Source of the DNA: JBKHYG01 sp046565595
Lineage (GTDB): Bacteria > Actinomycetota > AC-67
DNA: 19,279 nt
Direction: 5' to 3'
Assembly (NCBI GenBank): GCA_046565595.1
Contig: JBKHYG010000084.1
Location: 1-19,279, forward strand
The notes under the pieces are model-generated. The model saw only the letters and a list, made by a program, of their open reading frames with translations, had not been told where the DNA came from and did not search any database. The position numbers were made by a program, and so were the translations under genes. Below, one piece after another: positions 12,902 to 19,279 of the stretch (within the stretch, counting starts at the first letter, position 1; each line of letters starts with the position of its first letter).

Positions 12902-13677
12902 GCGATCGCCTCGGCTTGGAAGACCGGTCCCTCCGTGCAGACGCGCTGGTGCCTCAGGCCGTCGACGGTCTCGATCGGGAACACGCAGGTCCAGCAGACA
13001 CCGATGCCGCATGCCATGAACTCTTCGACGGCGAGCTGTCCGACCAGCCCGCGCTCGCATGCCCGCTCGCCGACCGCCTTAAGCATCGGGTTCGGCCCGC
13101 ACGCGTACAGCGTCGTGATATCGAGCTCGTCGATCATGCGGTCAAGCGGATCCACCACGAGACCCTTCTCGCCTGCGCTCCCATCATCGGTCACGACCGT
13201 GACGGTCCTGCACGCGCTGTGAAGGAGCGGATCTTCGAAGACGCGATCGGCTGAGCGGGCGCCGACGATCGCATGTACCTCACGGCCGCGTTGCGCGAGC
13301 TGGTCGGCGAGGAAGACCAGGGCGGCGGTCCCATACCCGCCACCGACCAGCAGATCGGCGCCGCCTGGGTCTCCGATCTCGAAACCGTGCCCGAGCGGAC
13401 CTACCGTGTTCACAACATCGTCTGCCCGTCGTTCGGCGAGCCATCTCGTACCCTGGCCGATCGCGTCGAACACGACCGTGAACTCTCCTGTGGTTGCGTC
13501 CACGCTCGAGACGCTGAAGGGTCGCCGCAGGAAGCCTGCTCCGTCCTTCAGCCCGAGTGTCACGAACTGGCCAGGCCTGGTTCCCTTCGCGAGTTCCGGA
13601 GCTCGCAACGACAAGATCCTGTAGGCGCCCCGCTGTTGGCTGGCGGTCACCGGAGCATCCACGACGATCGGGATCAT
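12892..13677 (-). CDS. pyrK: Dihydroorotate dehydrogenase electron transfer subunit (FAD, 2Fe-2S)
   Basis: PyrK relays electrons from PyrD to NAD+ using FAD and a 2Fe-2S cluster. The 261-residue protein has a ferredoxin-reductase-like FAD barrel with RRPFSVSS (51-58) and an NAD-binding domain whose loop reads GGGYGTAAL (112-120). The cluster-binding tail has C223, C228, C231 and C247 in MACGIGVCWTC and VCTEGPVF. All four cluster cysteines are present. The ATG at 13675-13677 overlaps the carB stop as ATGA. The gene order carB-pyrK-pyrD-pyrF-pyrE is the one seen in Firmicutes such as Bacillus and in some deep Actinobacteria. Confidence 0.95.
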   Translation of the reverse strand: MIPIVVDAPVTASQQRGAYRILSLRAPELAKGTRPGQFVTLGLKDGAGFLRRPFSVSSVDATTGEFTVVFDAIGQGTRWLAERRADDVVNTVGPLGHGFEIGDPGGADLLVGGGYGTAALVFLADQLAQRGREVHAIVGARSADRVFEDPLLHSACRTVTVVTDDGSAGEKGLVVDPLDRMIDELDITTLYACGPNPMLKAVGERACERGLVGQLAVEEFMACGIGVCWTCVFPIETVDGLRHQRVCTEGPVFQAEAIAWA

Positions 13678-16600
13678 GACGAGTGGTACTCCTGGATGCT
13701 CTTGACCGTCAGCTGTTCGCGCCTCAACTCATCGAGTCCCTGGATCGCGGCATCGAGTGCACTCATGGTCGTGATGCTCGGTACGCCGTATCTGACGGCG
13801 GTCGTCCTTATGTAGTCGCCGTCTCGGCGCGGCCCTGAACCGCTTGGGGTGTTGATGATCAGGTCCACCTTGTGTTCGGCGAGCAGATCCCCGATGTGAG
13901 GACCGCCCTCTCCGATCTTGGCGACATGCTCGGCGTCGATCCCGTTGCGGCGCAACAGGTCGGCGGTACCGGCAGTCGCGAGGATCCGATAGCCGAGTTC
14001 GGCCAGGTGCCGTACCGCCGGAACGATCCTGCGCTTGTCGGCATCCCGGACGCTCACGAAGACCGAACCGCTGGTAGGGATCTTCGCATCGGCTGCTTCC
14101 TCGGCCTTGGCGAAGGCGGCGCCGAAACGCGTGTCGATCCCCATGACCTCGCCGGTGGATTTCATCTCCGGCCCGAGCAGCGTGTCGACGCCTGGGAAGC
14201 GGCCGAACGGCAGGACCGCTTCCTTGACGGCCGTGTAGGTCTCGCGCATCCCGTGCTTGGTTTCGGGCAGGATCTTCTCCGCGCGCAATTCGCTGATCGT
14301 TGCGCCAGCCATCACGCGCGCGGCTGCCTTGGCCAGAGGCACCCCGGTGGCCTTGCCGACGAATGGAACCGTCCGGCTCGCACGCGGGTTGGCTTCCAGG
14401 ACATAGAACTGGTCGCCTCGGACGGCGTACTGCACATTCATCAGGCCCTTGACGCTCAGCTTCAGCGCCATACGTTCAGTGGCCCCCATCAGGGTCTCGA
14501 TCTGTGCGCGGCTAAGCGTGTGGGGCGGCAGTACACAGGCAGAGTCACCGGAATGGATGCCGGCCTCTTCGATGTGTTCCATGACACCACCGATGAAGAC
14601 CTCGGCCCCGTCGCAGAGCGCATCGACATCCACCTCGATCGCGTCCTCCAAGAACCTGTCGATCAGGACCGGATGCTCGGGGTTCACCTCGGCTGCGGTC
14701 TCGATGTAGCGAGCAAGCATCGCATCGTCGTAGACGATCTCCATCGCTCGACCGCCCAAGACATAGCTGGGACGCACGAGCACCGGATAGCCGATGCGCT
14801 GGGTGATCTCGCGAGCCTGGGGGAAACTGGTCGCCATACCGTAGGGCGCCGCGTCCAGACCCAGTTCCTCGAGCAGGGCACCGAATCGGCCGCGATCCTC
14901 TGCCATGTCGATCGCCTCTGGCGTCGTCCCGAGGATCGGTACGCCCGCATCCTCGAGACGCTTGGCGAGTTTCAGCGGGGTCTGGCCACCGAGCTGGACG
15001 ATGACGCCGACCGGTTGCTCGACCTCGATTATCGAGAGCACATCCTCGAAGGTGAGTGGCTCGACATAGAGCCTGTCGCTGGTGTCGTAGTCGGTCGAGA
15101 CCGTCTCTGGGTTGCAGTTGACCATGACAACATCGAAGCCGGCGTCCCGAAGCGCGAAGCAAGCATGCACGCAGCAGTAGTCGAATTCGATGCCTTGCCC
15201 GATCCGGTTCGGTCCGGCGGCCAGGATGACCACCGTCGGCTTCTCTCCTGGCTCGACCTCTGACTCGTCTTCGTAGGTCGAATAGAAGTAGGGGGTCTTG
15301 GCTTCGAACTCTGCAGCGCAGGTATCGACGGCCTTGTAGACCGGGAGCACGCCGTGCTGGTGGCGCAACACCCTGATGTCGTTTTCGGTCTGGCCGGCGT
15401 AGCGAGCGAGTTGGGCATCACTGAAGCCCGCACGCTTCGCTTCGCGAAGCAGACCTGCGTCCAAGGCCGGACCAGCGGCCTCGAGACGCTCGCGGATCTC
15501 GCTGATCTGGAGCATCTGATCAAGGAACCACGGATCGATGCCGCTGGCCTCATGGACCTGCTGGATCGTTGCGCCGCGGCGCAGCGCGGCTTCTACCTCG
15601 AAGATGCGTTCGGTCGTCGGGCGCTTGATGCGTTCGAGCAGTTCGGGCACCGAGCCGCGCGGATCTTTGCCGTCGCCGTTCAGGCCCATGCGGCCTGTCT
15701 CGAGTGACCGTATCGCCTTCTGCAAGCTCTCCTTCATCGTGCGGCCGATCCCCATGGCTTCGCCGACGCTCTTCATGGCACTCGTCAGGGTAGTGTCGGA
15801 ACCAGCGAACTTCTCGAAGGTGAACCTTGGGATCTTGGTGACCACATAGTCGATGGTCGGCTCGAAACTGGCCAGTGTCTTCTTGGTGATGTCGTTGGGG
15901 ATCTCATCGAGGGTGTAACCGACCGCCAAGAGGGCCGCGATCTTGGCTATAGGGAACCCGGTTGCCTTGGATGCCAGGGCCGAGGACCTGGAGACGCGAG
16001 GGTTCATCTCGATGATGACCTGCCTGCCGGTCGCAGGATCGACGGCGAACTGTATGTTGCTGCCGCCGGTGTCCACGCCGATCGCCCGGATGCAGCGGAT
16101 CGCCGAGTCCCGCATCTGCTGGTACTCGGCATCACTCAAGGTCTGTTGGGGCGCGACCGTGATCGAGTCGCCGGTGTGGACACCCATCGCGTCGATGTTC
16201 TCGATCGAGCAGATGATGACCACATTGTCGGCGAGGTCCCGCATGACCTCGAGCTCGTACTCCTTCCAACCGAGCACGCTCTCCTCGATCAGCACCTCGC
16301 CGATGCGGCTGCGTGCGATCCCATCTGATGCGATCCGGTCCAACTCCGCCTCGTCGTTGCACATCCCAGAGCCGGCACCACCCAGCAGGAAGGAGGCGCG
16401 ACAGATGACCGGATAGCCGATCTGGGCCGCAAGGCGGCGGGCTTCTTCGAGCGAATAGGCGAACCCGGAGCGGGGCAGATCGATGCCGACCTCGGCCATC
16501 GCCTCTTTGAAGAGTTTGCGGTCCTCGCCTTTGTGGATGGCTTCCAGACGCGCGCCGATCAGTTCGACGCCGTACTTCTCGAGCACCCCAGATTCAGCGA

Positions 16601-16904
16601 GTTCCACGCTGACATTCAGAGCGGTCTGGCCACCCAAGGTCGGCAGCAGGGCGTCGGGGCGTTCCTTCTCGATGACCTTCGCGACGGTCTCTGCGGTGAT
16701 CGGTTCGATGTAGGTGGCGTCGGCGAACTCGGGGTCGGTCATGATGGTCGCCGGGTTCGAGTTCACCAAGATCACCTTGAAGCCTTCGCGCTTCAAGACG
16801 CGACAGGCCTGGGTGCCTGAGTAGTCGAACTCGCAACCTTGGCCGATGACGATCGGCCCGCTGCCGACGATCAGGATGCTCGAGATGTCCGTTCGTCTTG
16901 GCAC
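13674..16904 (-). CDS. carB: Carbamoyl phosphate synthase large subunit
   Basis: CarB makes carbamoyl phosphate from bicarbonate, two ATP, and ammonia tunnelled from CarA, feeding pyrimidine and arginine synthesis. At 1076 residues it is full length. The first ATP-grasp half starts ILIVGSGPIVIGQGCEFDYS and contains NPRVSRSSALASKATGFP. An oligomerisation region spans about 400-550. The second ATP-grasp half starts near VVILAAGPNRIGQGIEFDY and has NPRASRTVPFVGKATGVP. The C-terminal allosteric domain (from about 935, SVFVSVRDADK, then INTPSGSGPRRDGDYIRTTA) would bind effectors such as UMP. The start is GTG at 16902-16904, directly abutting the TAG stop of the small upstream gene. Confidence 0.98.
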   Translation of the reverse strand: MPRRTDISSILIVGSGPIVIGQGCEFDYSGTQACRVLKREGFKVILVNSNPATIMTDPEFADATYIEPITAETVAKVIEKERPDALLPTLGGQTALNVSVELAESGVLEKYGVELIGARLEAIHKGEDRKLFKEAMAEVGIDLPRSGFAYSLEEARRLAAQIGYPVICRASFLLGGAGSGMCNDEAELDRIASDGIARSRIGEVLIEESVLGWKEYELEVMRDLADNVVIICSIENIDAMGVHTGDSITVAPQQTLSDAEYQQMRDSAIRCIRAIGVDTGGSNIQFAVDPATGRQVIIEMNPRVSRSSALASKATGFPIAKIAALLAVGYTLDEIPNDITKKTLASFEPTIDYVVTKIPRFTFEKFAGSDTTLTSAMKSVGEAMGIGRTMKESLQKAIRSLETGRMGLNGDGKDPRGSVPELLERIKRPTTERIFEVEAALRRGATIQQVHEASGIDPWFLDQMLQISEIRERLEAAGPALDAGLLREAKRAGFSDAQLARYAGQTENDIRVLRHQHGVLPVYKAVDTCAAEFEAKTPYFYSTYEDESEVEPGEKPTVVILAAGPNRIGQGIEFDYCCVHACFALRDAGFDVVMVNCNPETVSTDYDTSDRLYVEPLTFEDVLSIIEVEQPVGVIVQLGGQTPLKLAKRLEDAGVPILGTTPEAIDMAEDRGRFGALLEELGLDAAPYGMATSFPQAREITQRIGYPVLVRPSYVLGGRAMEIVYDDAMLARYIETAAEVNPEHPVLIDRFLEDAIEVDVDALCDGAEVFIGGVMEHIEEAGIHSGDSACVLPPHTLSRAQIETLMGATERMALKLSVKGLMNVQYAVRGDQFYVLEANPRASRTVPFVGKATGVPLAKAAARVMAGATISELRAEKILPETKHGMRETYTAVKEAVLPFGRFPGVDTLLGPEMKSTGEVMGIDTRFGAAFAKAEEAADAKIPTSGSVFVSVRDADKRRIVPAVRHLAELGYRILATAGTADLLRRNGIDAEHVAKIGEGGPHIGDLLAEHKVDLIINTPSGSGPRRDGDYIRTTAVRYGVPSITTMSALDAAIQGLDELRREQLTVKSIQEYHSS

Positions 16905-17249
16905 CTAGCGCCACCCCTCGTACAGACCACGATCCATCGCGTCGGCGAACAGCTGCTTGTTGGTCTGGACATCTATGAGCCCGAGTTTCAGCGCGAGTTT
17001 GCTCGCGCCCTCGAGGCTCGCGACCAACGCGCCGATCTTCACCTTGGTCCCCTCTGGGTCGCGGCCGCCTTCGTCCAACAGCTTCGCCTTCAGCACCAGC
17101 GCTTCCACGAACTGGGACTCGAGCATCTCGCGTGCGCGTTGCTTCAACGCGTCCGGGGCTTCGGGCGGCGGAACCGGCTCGTCTTCACGACCCTCTGATG
17201 AACCCAGTGGACGGAGTCCGCCGAGTTTCATGCGTTCCTGGTCGCTCAT
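16905..17249 (-). CDS. Unrecognised small protein encoded between carA and carB (114 aa)
   Basis: I do not recognise this family. The ATG at 17247-17249 overlaps the carA stop as ATGA and is preceded by the very strong ribosome site GGGAGGAAGAGG. The TAG stop abuts the carB GTG. An upstream extension of 57 codons overlaps carA and is a shadow. The protein has a polar, Pro/Glu-rich N-terminus (about 1-32, with EPVPPPEAP), then predicted amphipathic helices: ALKQRAREMLESQFVEALVLKAKLL and the Leu/Ala-rich GALVASLEGASKLALKLGLI. It ends DAMDRGLYEGWR. There is no signal peptide, membrane segment or cysteine. Its exact placement between the two carbamoyl phosphate synthase subunits suggests coupled expression and perhaps contact with them, which is inference. 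The similarly placed mycobacterial Rv1382 precedes carA and is membrane-linked, so it is not an obvious match. Confidence 0.82.
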   Translation of the reverse strand: MSDQERMKLGGLRPLGSSEGREDEPVPPPEAPDALKQRAREMLESQFVEALVLKAKLLDEGGRDPEGTKVKIGALVASLEGASKLALKLGLIDVQTNKQLFADAMDRGLYEGWR

Positions 17250-18385
17250 CCTCTTCCTCCCATCAGATCGGTGAACTCGGTGAAGAGATAGGCGGCATCG
17301 TGAGGCCCGGGGGCTGCCTCGGGGTGGTACTGGACGCTGAATGCGCGCGCCTCGGGGACCGCGATGCCCTCGCAGCAGTCGTCGTTGGTGTTGATGTGGG
17401 TCAGTTCTACCGTCCCCCACTCGCTGCTGGCGTTACCCGCCTCGTCCTTCGGGAGCGAATCGAAGTCGACCGCGAAGCCATGGTTGTGGCTCGTGATCTC
17501 GATCCGTCCGTCGCGGAGGCGCTTGACCGGCTGATTGATGCCGCGATGCCCGAAGGGCAGTTTGAACGAGGACGCTCCCAGCGCCAAGCCGAGGATCTGG
17601 TGGCCCAGGCAGATCCCGAAGACTGGCACCTGGCCTAGCAGTTCTCTGGCGTTCTGGATGCCCTGCTTGACCGCGGCCGGATCGCCGGGACCGTTGGACA
17701 GGAAGACGCCATCGGGCGCGGTGGCGAGGAGTTCGCTCGCCGGGGTCGATGCCGGGTAGACGGTGACCTCGCAGCCCGCATCGGCAAGCATGCGCAGGAT
17801 GTTGGTCTTGATACCGAAGTCGTAGGCGGCGACCTTGAAGATCTGCTCCCCCGAGGCTGACCGTCCGATCACATCCTTGGCTGCGTACGGTTCCGTCGTG
17901 GTAACGGGGTCAACCAGGTTGGCGCCGCTCATCGAGGGACTGTCCCCAGCCTTGCGTGTCAGCGATGCCGGATCGAGATCGATCGTCGAGATGATCGAGC
18001 GCATGGCCCCTCGCGTGCGCAGGTGCCGGGTCAGGCGCCGCGTATCCACGCCCTCGATCCCGACTATGCCGGATCCCCTGAGGTACTCATCGAGCCCTTG
18101 CGTGGCTCGATGATTGGAGTGGAATCTCACCGCTTCGCGCACGACGAACCCGGCCACCCGGACGCGGCTTGATTCGGTGTCCGCTGGGTTGACTCCGTAG
18201 TTGCCGACATGCGGGTAGGTCATGGTCACGATCTGAGCGTGGTAACTCGGGTCGGTCAGGACCTCTTGGTATCCGGAGAGGCCGGTGTTGAAGACGGCTT
18301 CCCCGGTGGTCTCGCCTTCGGCGCCGAACGAGGTGCCGTGGAAGGTCGTGCCGTCCTCTAGGACCAGAAGCGCGGGCTTGCTCAG
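17246..18385 (-). CDS. carA: Carbamoyl phosphate synthase small subunit (glutaminase), probable CTG start
   Basis: CarA hydrolyses glutamine and passes ammonia to CarB. I start it at CTG 18383-18385, giving 379 residues (E. coli CarA has 382). The reading after it, SKPALLVLEDGTTFHGTSFG, is the conserved N-terminus, and GLSGYQEVLTDPSY follows in frame. The only upstream codons before an in-frame TGA (18394) are GGA and CAT, so there is no ATG, GTG or TTG. The first GTG (18229) is an internal Val, in IVTMTYPHVGNYG, and would remove 52 residues. CTG overlaps the pyrC stop as CTGA and is preceded by GGTGAGG. The glutaminase triad is present: C259 in FGICLGHQ, H354 and E356 in YHPEA. A sequencing error (ATG read as CTG) is the alternative. 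Confidence 0.95.
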   Translation of the reverse strand: MSKPALLVLEDGTTFHGTSFGAEGETTGEAVFNTGLSGYQEVLTDPSYHAQIVTMTYPHVGNYGVNPADTESSRVRVAGFVVREAVRFHSNHRATQGLDEYLRGSGIVGIEGVDTRRLTRHLRTRGAMRSIISTIDLDPASLTRKAGDSPSMSGANLVDPVTTTEPYAAKDVIGRSASGEQIFKVAAYDFGIKTNILRMLADAGCEVTVYPASTPASELLATAPDGVFLSNGPGDPAAVKQGIQNARELLGQVPVFGICLGHQILGLALGASSFKLPFGHRGINQPVKRLRDGRIEITSHNHGFAVDFDSLPKDEAGNASSEWGTVELTHINTNDDCCEGIAVPEARAFSVQYHPEAAPGPHDAAYLFTEFTDLMGGRG

Positions 18386-19279
18386 ATGTCCTCACCATCC
18401 TTCAGAGTGAAGCGTCCTTGGTAGATCGTGTGGCGAACCTTGCCTCGAAGCTCCCATCCCGCGAAGGGCGTGTTGCTGCTCTTGCTGGCCAACCGCTGAG
18501 GTTCGACGGTCCAGGTCTGCTCGGGGTCGAATACCGCGAGGTTCGCGACGGCTCCTTCGCTGAGCGTGCCGTGTTCGCCCAGGCCGCGGATCGCGGCGGG
18601 TGTGATGCTCATCACCTCGGCGAATCGCCGCCAATCCATCTTGCCTTCAGCGACCAAGGTCTGGTGGATGAGCGATGCGGCGGTCTCGAGATTCAGCATC
18701 CCACATGGAGCGCGGTCGAACTCATGCTCCTTGTCCTCGATGGGATGCGGCGCATGATCGGTAGCGACACAGTCGATCCGTCCGTCGCACAGGGCGTCTC
18801 GCAGCGCGAGGATGTCGGACTCTGGGCGCAGTGGCGGTGCAACCTTGAAGAGCGGGTCGTAGGACTCAGCGATCTTGGCGTCGGTCAGCACGAGATGATG
18901 CGGGCAGACCTCTGCGGTGACGGGCAAGCCTTCGGCCTTGGCTGCCGAGATCAACTCGACCGAACGCGCCGTCGAGACATGCGGCACATGCAGCCTGCAG
19001 CCGGTGAGTCGGGCGAGGGCGATGTCGCGGGCGATGACCACCTCTTCGGCCTCTGGCGGGACGCCTCGGATGCCGAGACGCGACGAGATCTCACCTTCGT
19101 GCATGTGGCCTCCGCCGTGCAGAGCCGCGTCTTCGGCGTGGTTGGCGATGACCGCATCGAAGGTGCGGGCATACTCCATCGCCCGACGCATGAGACCAGC
19201 ATCGTTGACGCACCTACCATCATCGGAGAAGAAGTTGACCTGAGCTCCGCTGCGAGCCATCTCTCCGATCTCGGCGAGG
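18382..19279 (-). CDS. pyrC: Dihydroorotase (partial, N-terminus beyond the window)
   Basis: PyrC cyclises N-carbamoyl aspartate to dihydroorotate with a zinc-dependent amidohydrolase fold. The frame is open to the window edge, reading LAEIGE before the Met at 19260. That Met is internal, because the N-terminal HxH zinc motif and about 120 residues are missing. What remains has FFSDDG, ANHAED (zinc His), HVPHVSTARSVELI, EVCPHHLVLTD, and CVATDHAPH with the catalytic Asp. The C-terminal end is AVFDPEQTW then NTPFAGWELRGKV. These are hallmarks of class I dihydroorotases. Its TGA overlaps the proposed carA CTG. The operon presumably continues upstream with pyrB and perhaps pyrR. Confidence 0.96.
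   Translation of the reverse strand, partial: LAEIGEMARSGAQVNFFSDDGRCVNDAGLMRRAMEYARTFDAVIANHAEDAALHGGGHMHEGEISSRLGIRGVPPEAEEVVIARDIALARLTGCRLHVPHVSTARSVELISAAKAEGLPVTAEVCPHHLVLTDAKIAESYDPLFKVAPPLRPESDILALRDALCDGRIDCVATDHAPHPIEDKEHEFDRAPCGMLNLETAASLIHQTLVAEGKMDWRRFAEVMSITPAAIRGLGEHGTLSEGAVANLAVFDPEQTWTVEPQRLASKSSNTPFAGWELRGKVRHTIYQGRFTLKDGEDI
18390..18396 (-). promoter_or_regulatory. Ribosome binding site supporting the carA CTG start
   Basis: GGTGAGG lies 4 bases before the CTG at 18385, inside the last codons of pyrC. Its GGTGA part pairs with the 16S tail at a usual spacing of about 6 bases. No comparable site precedes the GTG at 18229. Confidence 0.55.

Noticed and set aside
12902..13060. 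Upstream extension of pyrD by 53 codons
   Set aside because: It overlaps the 2Fe-2S domain of pyrK out of frame. The ATG at 12901 has a ribosome site and yields a normal class 1B length.
11993..13222. Plus-strand open frame of 409 codons opposite pyrD and pyrK
   Set aside because: Both minus-strand genes are intact with all active-site motifs; the plus frame is low-complexity Arg/Asp-rich shadow.
13872..15263. Plus-strand open frame of 463 codons inside carB
   Set aside because: carB on the other strand is fully conserved here. The antisense frame reads as a mirror of carB codons, with no recognisable domain or ribosome site.
17250..17420. Upstream extension of the carA-carB intervening gene by 57 codons
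   Set aside because: It lies within the carA glutaminase domain in another frame, and the ATG at 17249 has a near-ideal ribosome site.
1..19279. tRNA, rRNA, CRISPR arrays, insertion sequences, phage or defence genes
   Set aside because: None were recognised on reading the sequence. Coding density by housekeeping genes leaves almost no free space, and no spaced direct repeats or transposase motifs were seen.

Overview
The window is a compact chromosomal segment (high GC by eye, not computed) packed with housekeeping genes. All but one are on the minus strand, so the biological order runs from position 19279 down to 1. The actinobacterial integration host factor mIHF, an actinobacterial-type RpoZ, and a PriA with degenerate helicase motifs place it in the Actinomycetota. 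The order pyrC-carA-carB-pyrF / mihF-gmk-rpoZ-coaBC-metK-priA-fmt-rpe-ribD-ribE-ribBA recalls Mycobacterium tuberculosis Rv1381-Rv1415. The class 1B PyrD/PyrK pair is not what mycobacteria use, so a deeper actinobacterial branch such as Acidimicrobiia is plausible. That last step is inference.

Region 1 (19279-10663) is a de novo pyrimidine operon: pyrC (N-terminus cut by the window edge), carA, a small unrecognised gene, carB, pyrK, pyrD, pyrF and pyrE. The junctions are mostly 4-base start/stop overlaps, so translation is probably coupled. Together the genes make carbamoyl phosphate and carry carbamoyl aspartate through to UMP; pyrB would lie upstream, outside the window.

Region 2 (10550-3192) starts after a 112-base gap rich in small hairpins. 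It holds mihF, gmk, rpoZ, coaBC, metK, priA, def, fmt and rpe, again almost without spacing. It covers nucleoid structure, GMP kinase, RNA polymerase omega, CoA and SAM synthesis, replication restart, and formylation and deformylation of initiator Met. It ends at a GC-rich hairpin with a TTCG loop, shared with the convergent neighbour.

Region 3 (3186-1) holds the only plus-strand gene, a small secreted protein of unknown function (2604-3125). Divergent from it is a riboflavin operon: ribD, ribE and the start of ribBA. A TATAAT box 8 bases upstream of the ribD ATG suggests a leaderless transcript, and there is no FMN riboswitch.

Four things stand out. RibE carries a roughly 200-residue basic, disordered C-terminal tail. 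Two genes, carA and coaBC, appear to start at CTG, which simple ORF calling would miss. A small unknown gene is embedded between carA and carB. The secreted protein is an orphan between conserved operons. No tRNA, rRNA, CRISPR array or mobile element was seen.
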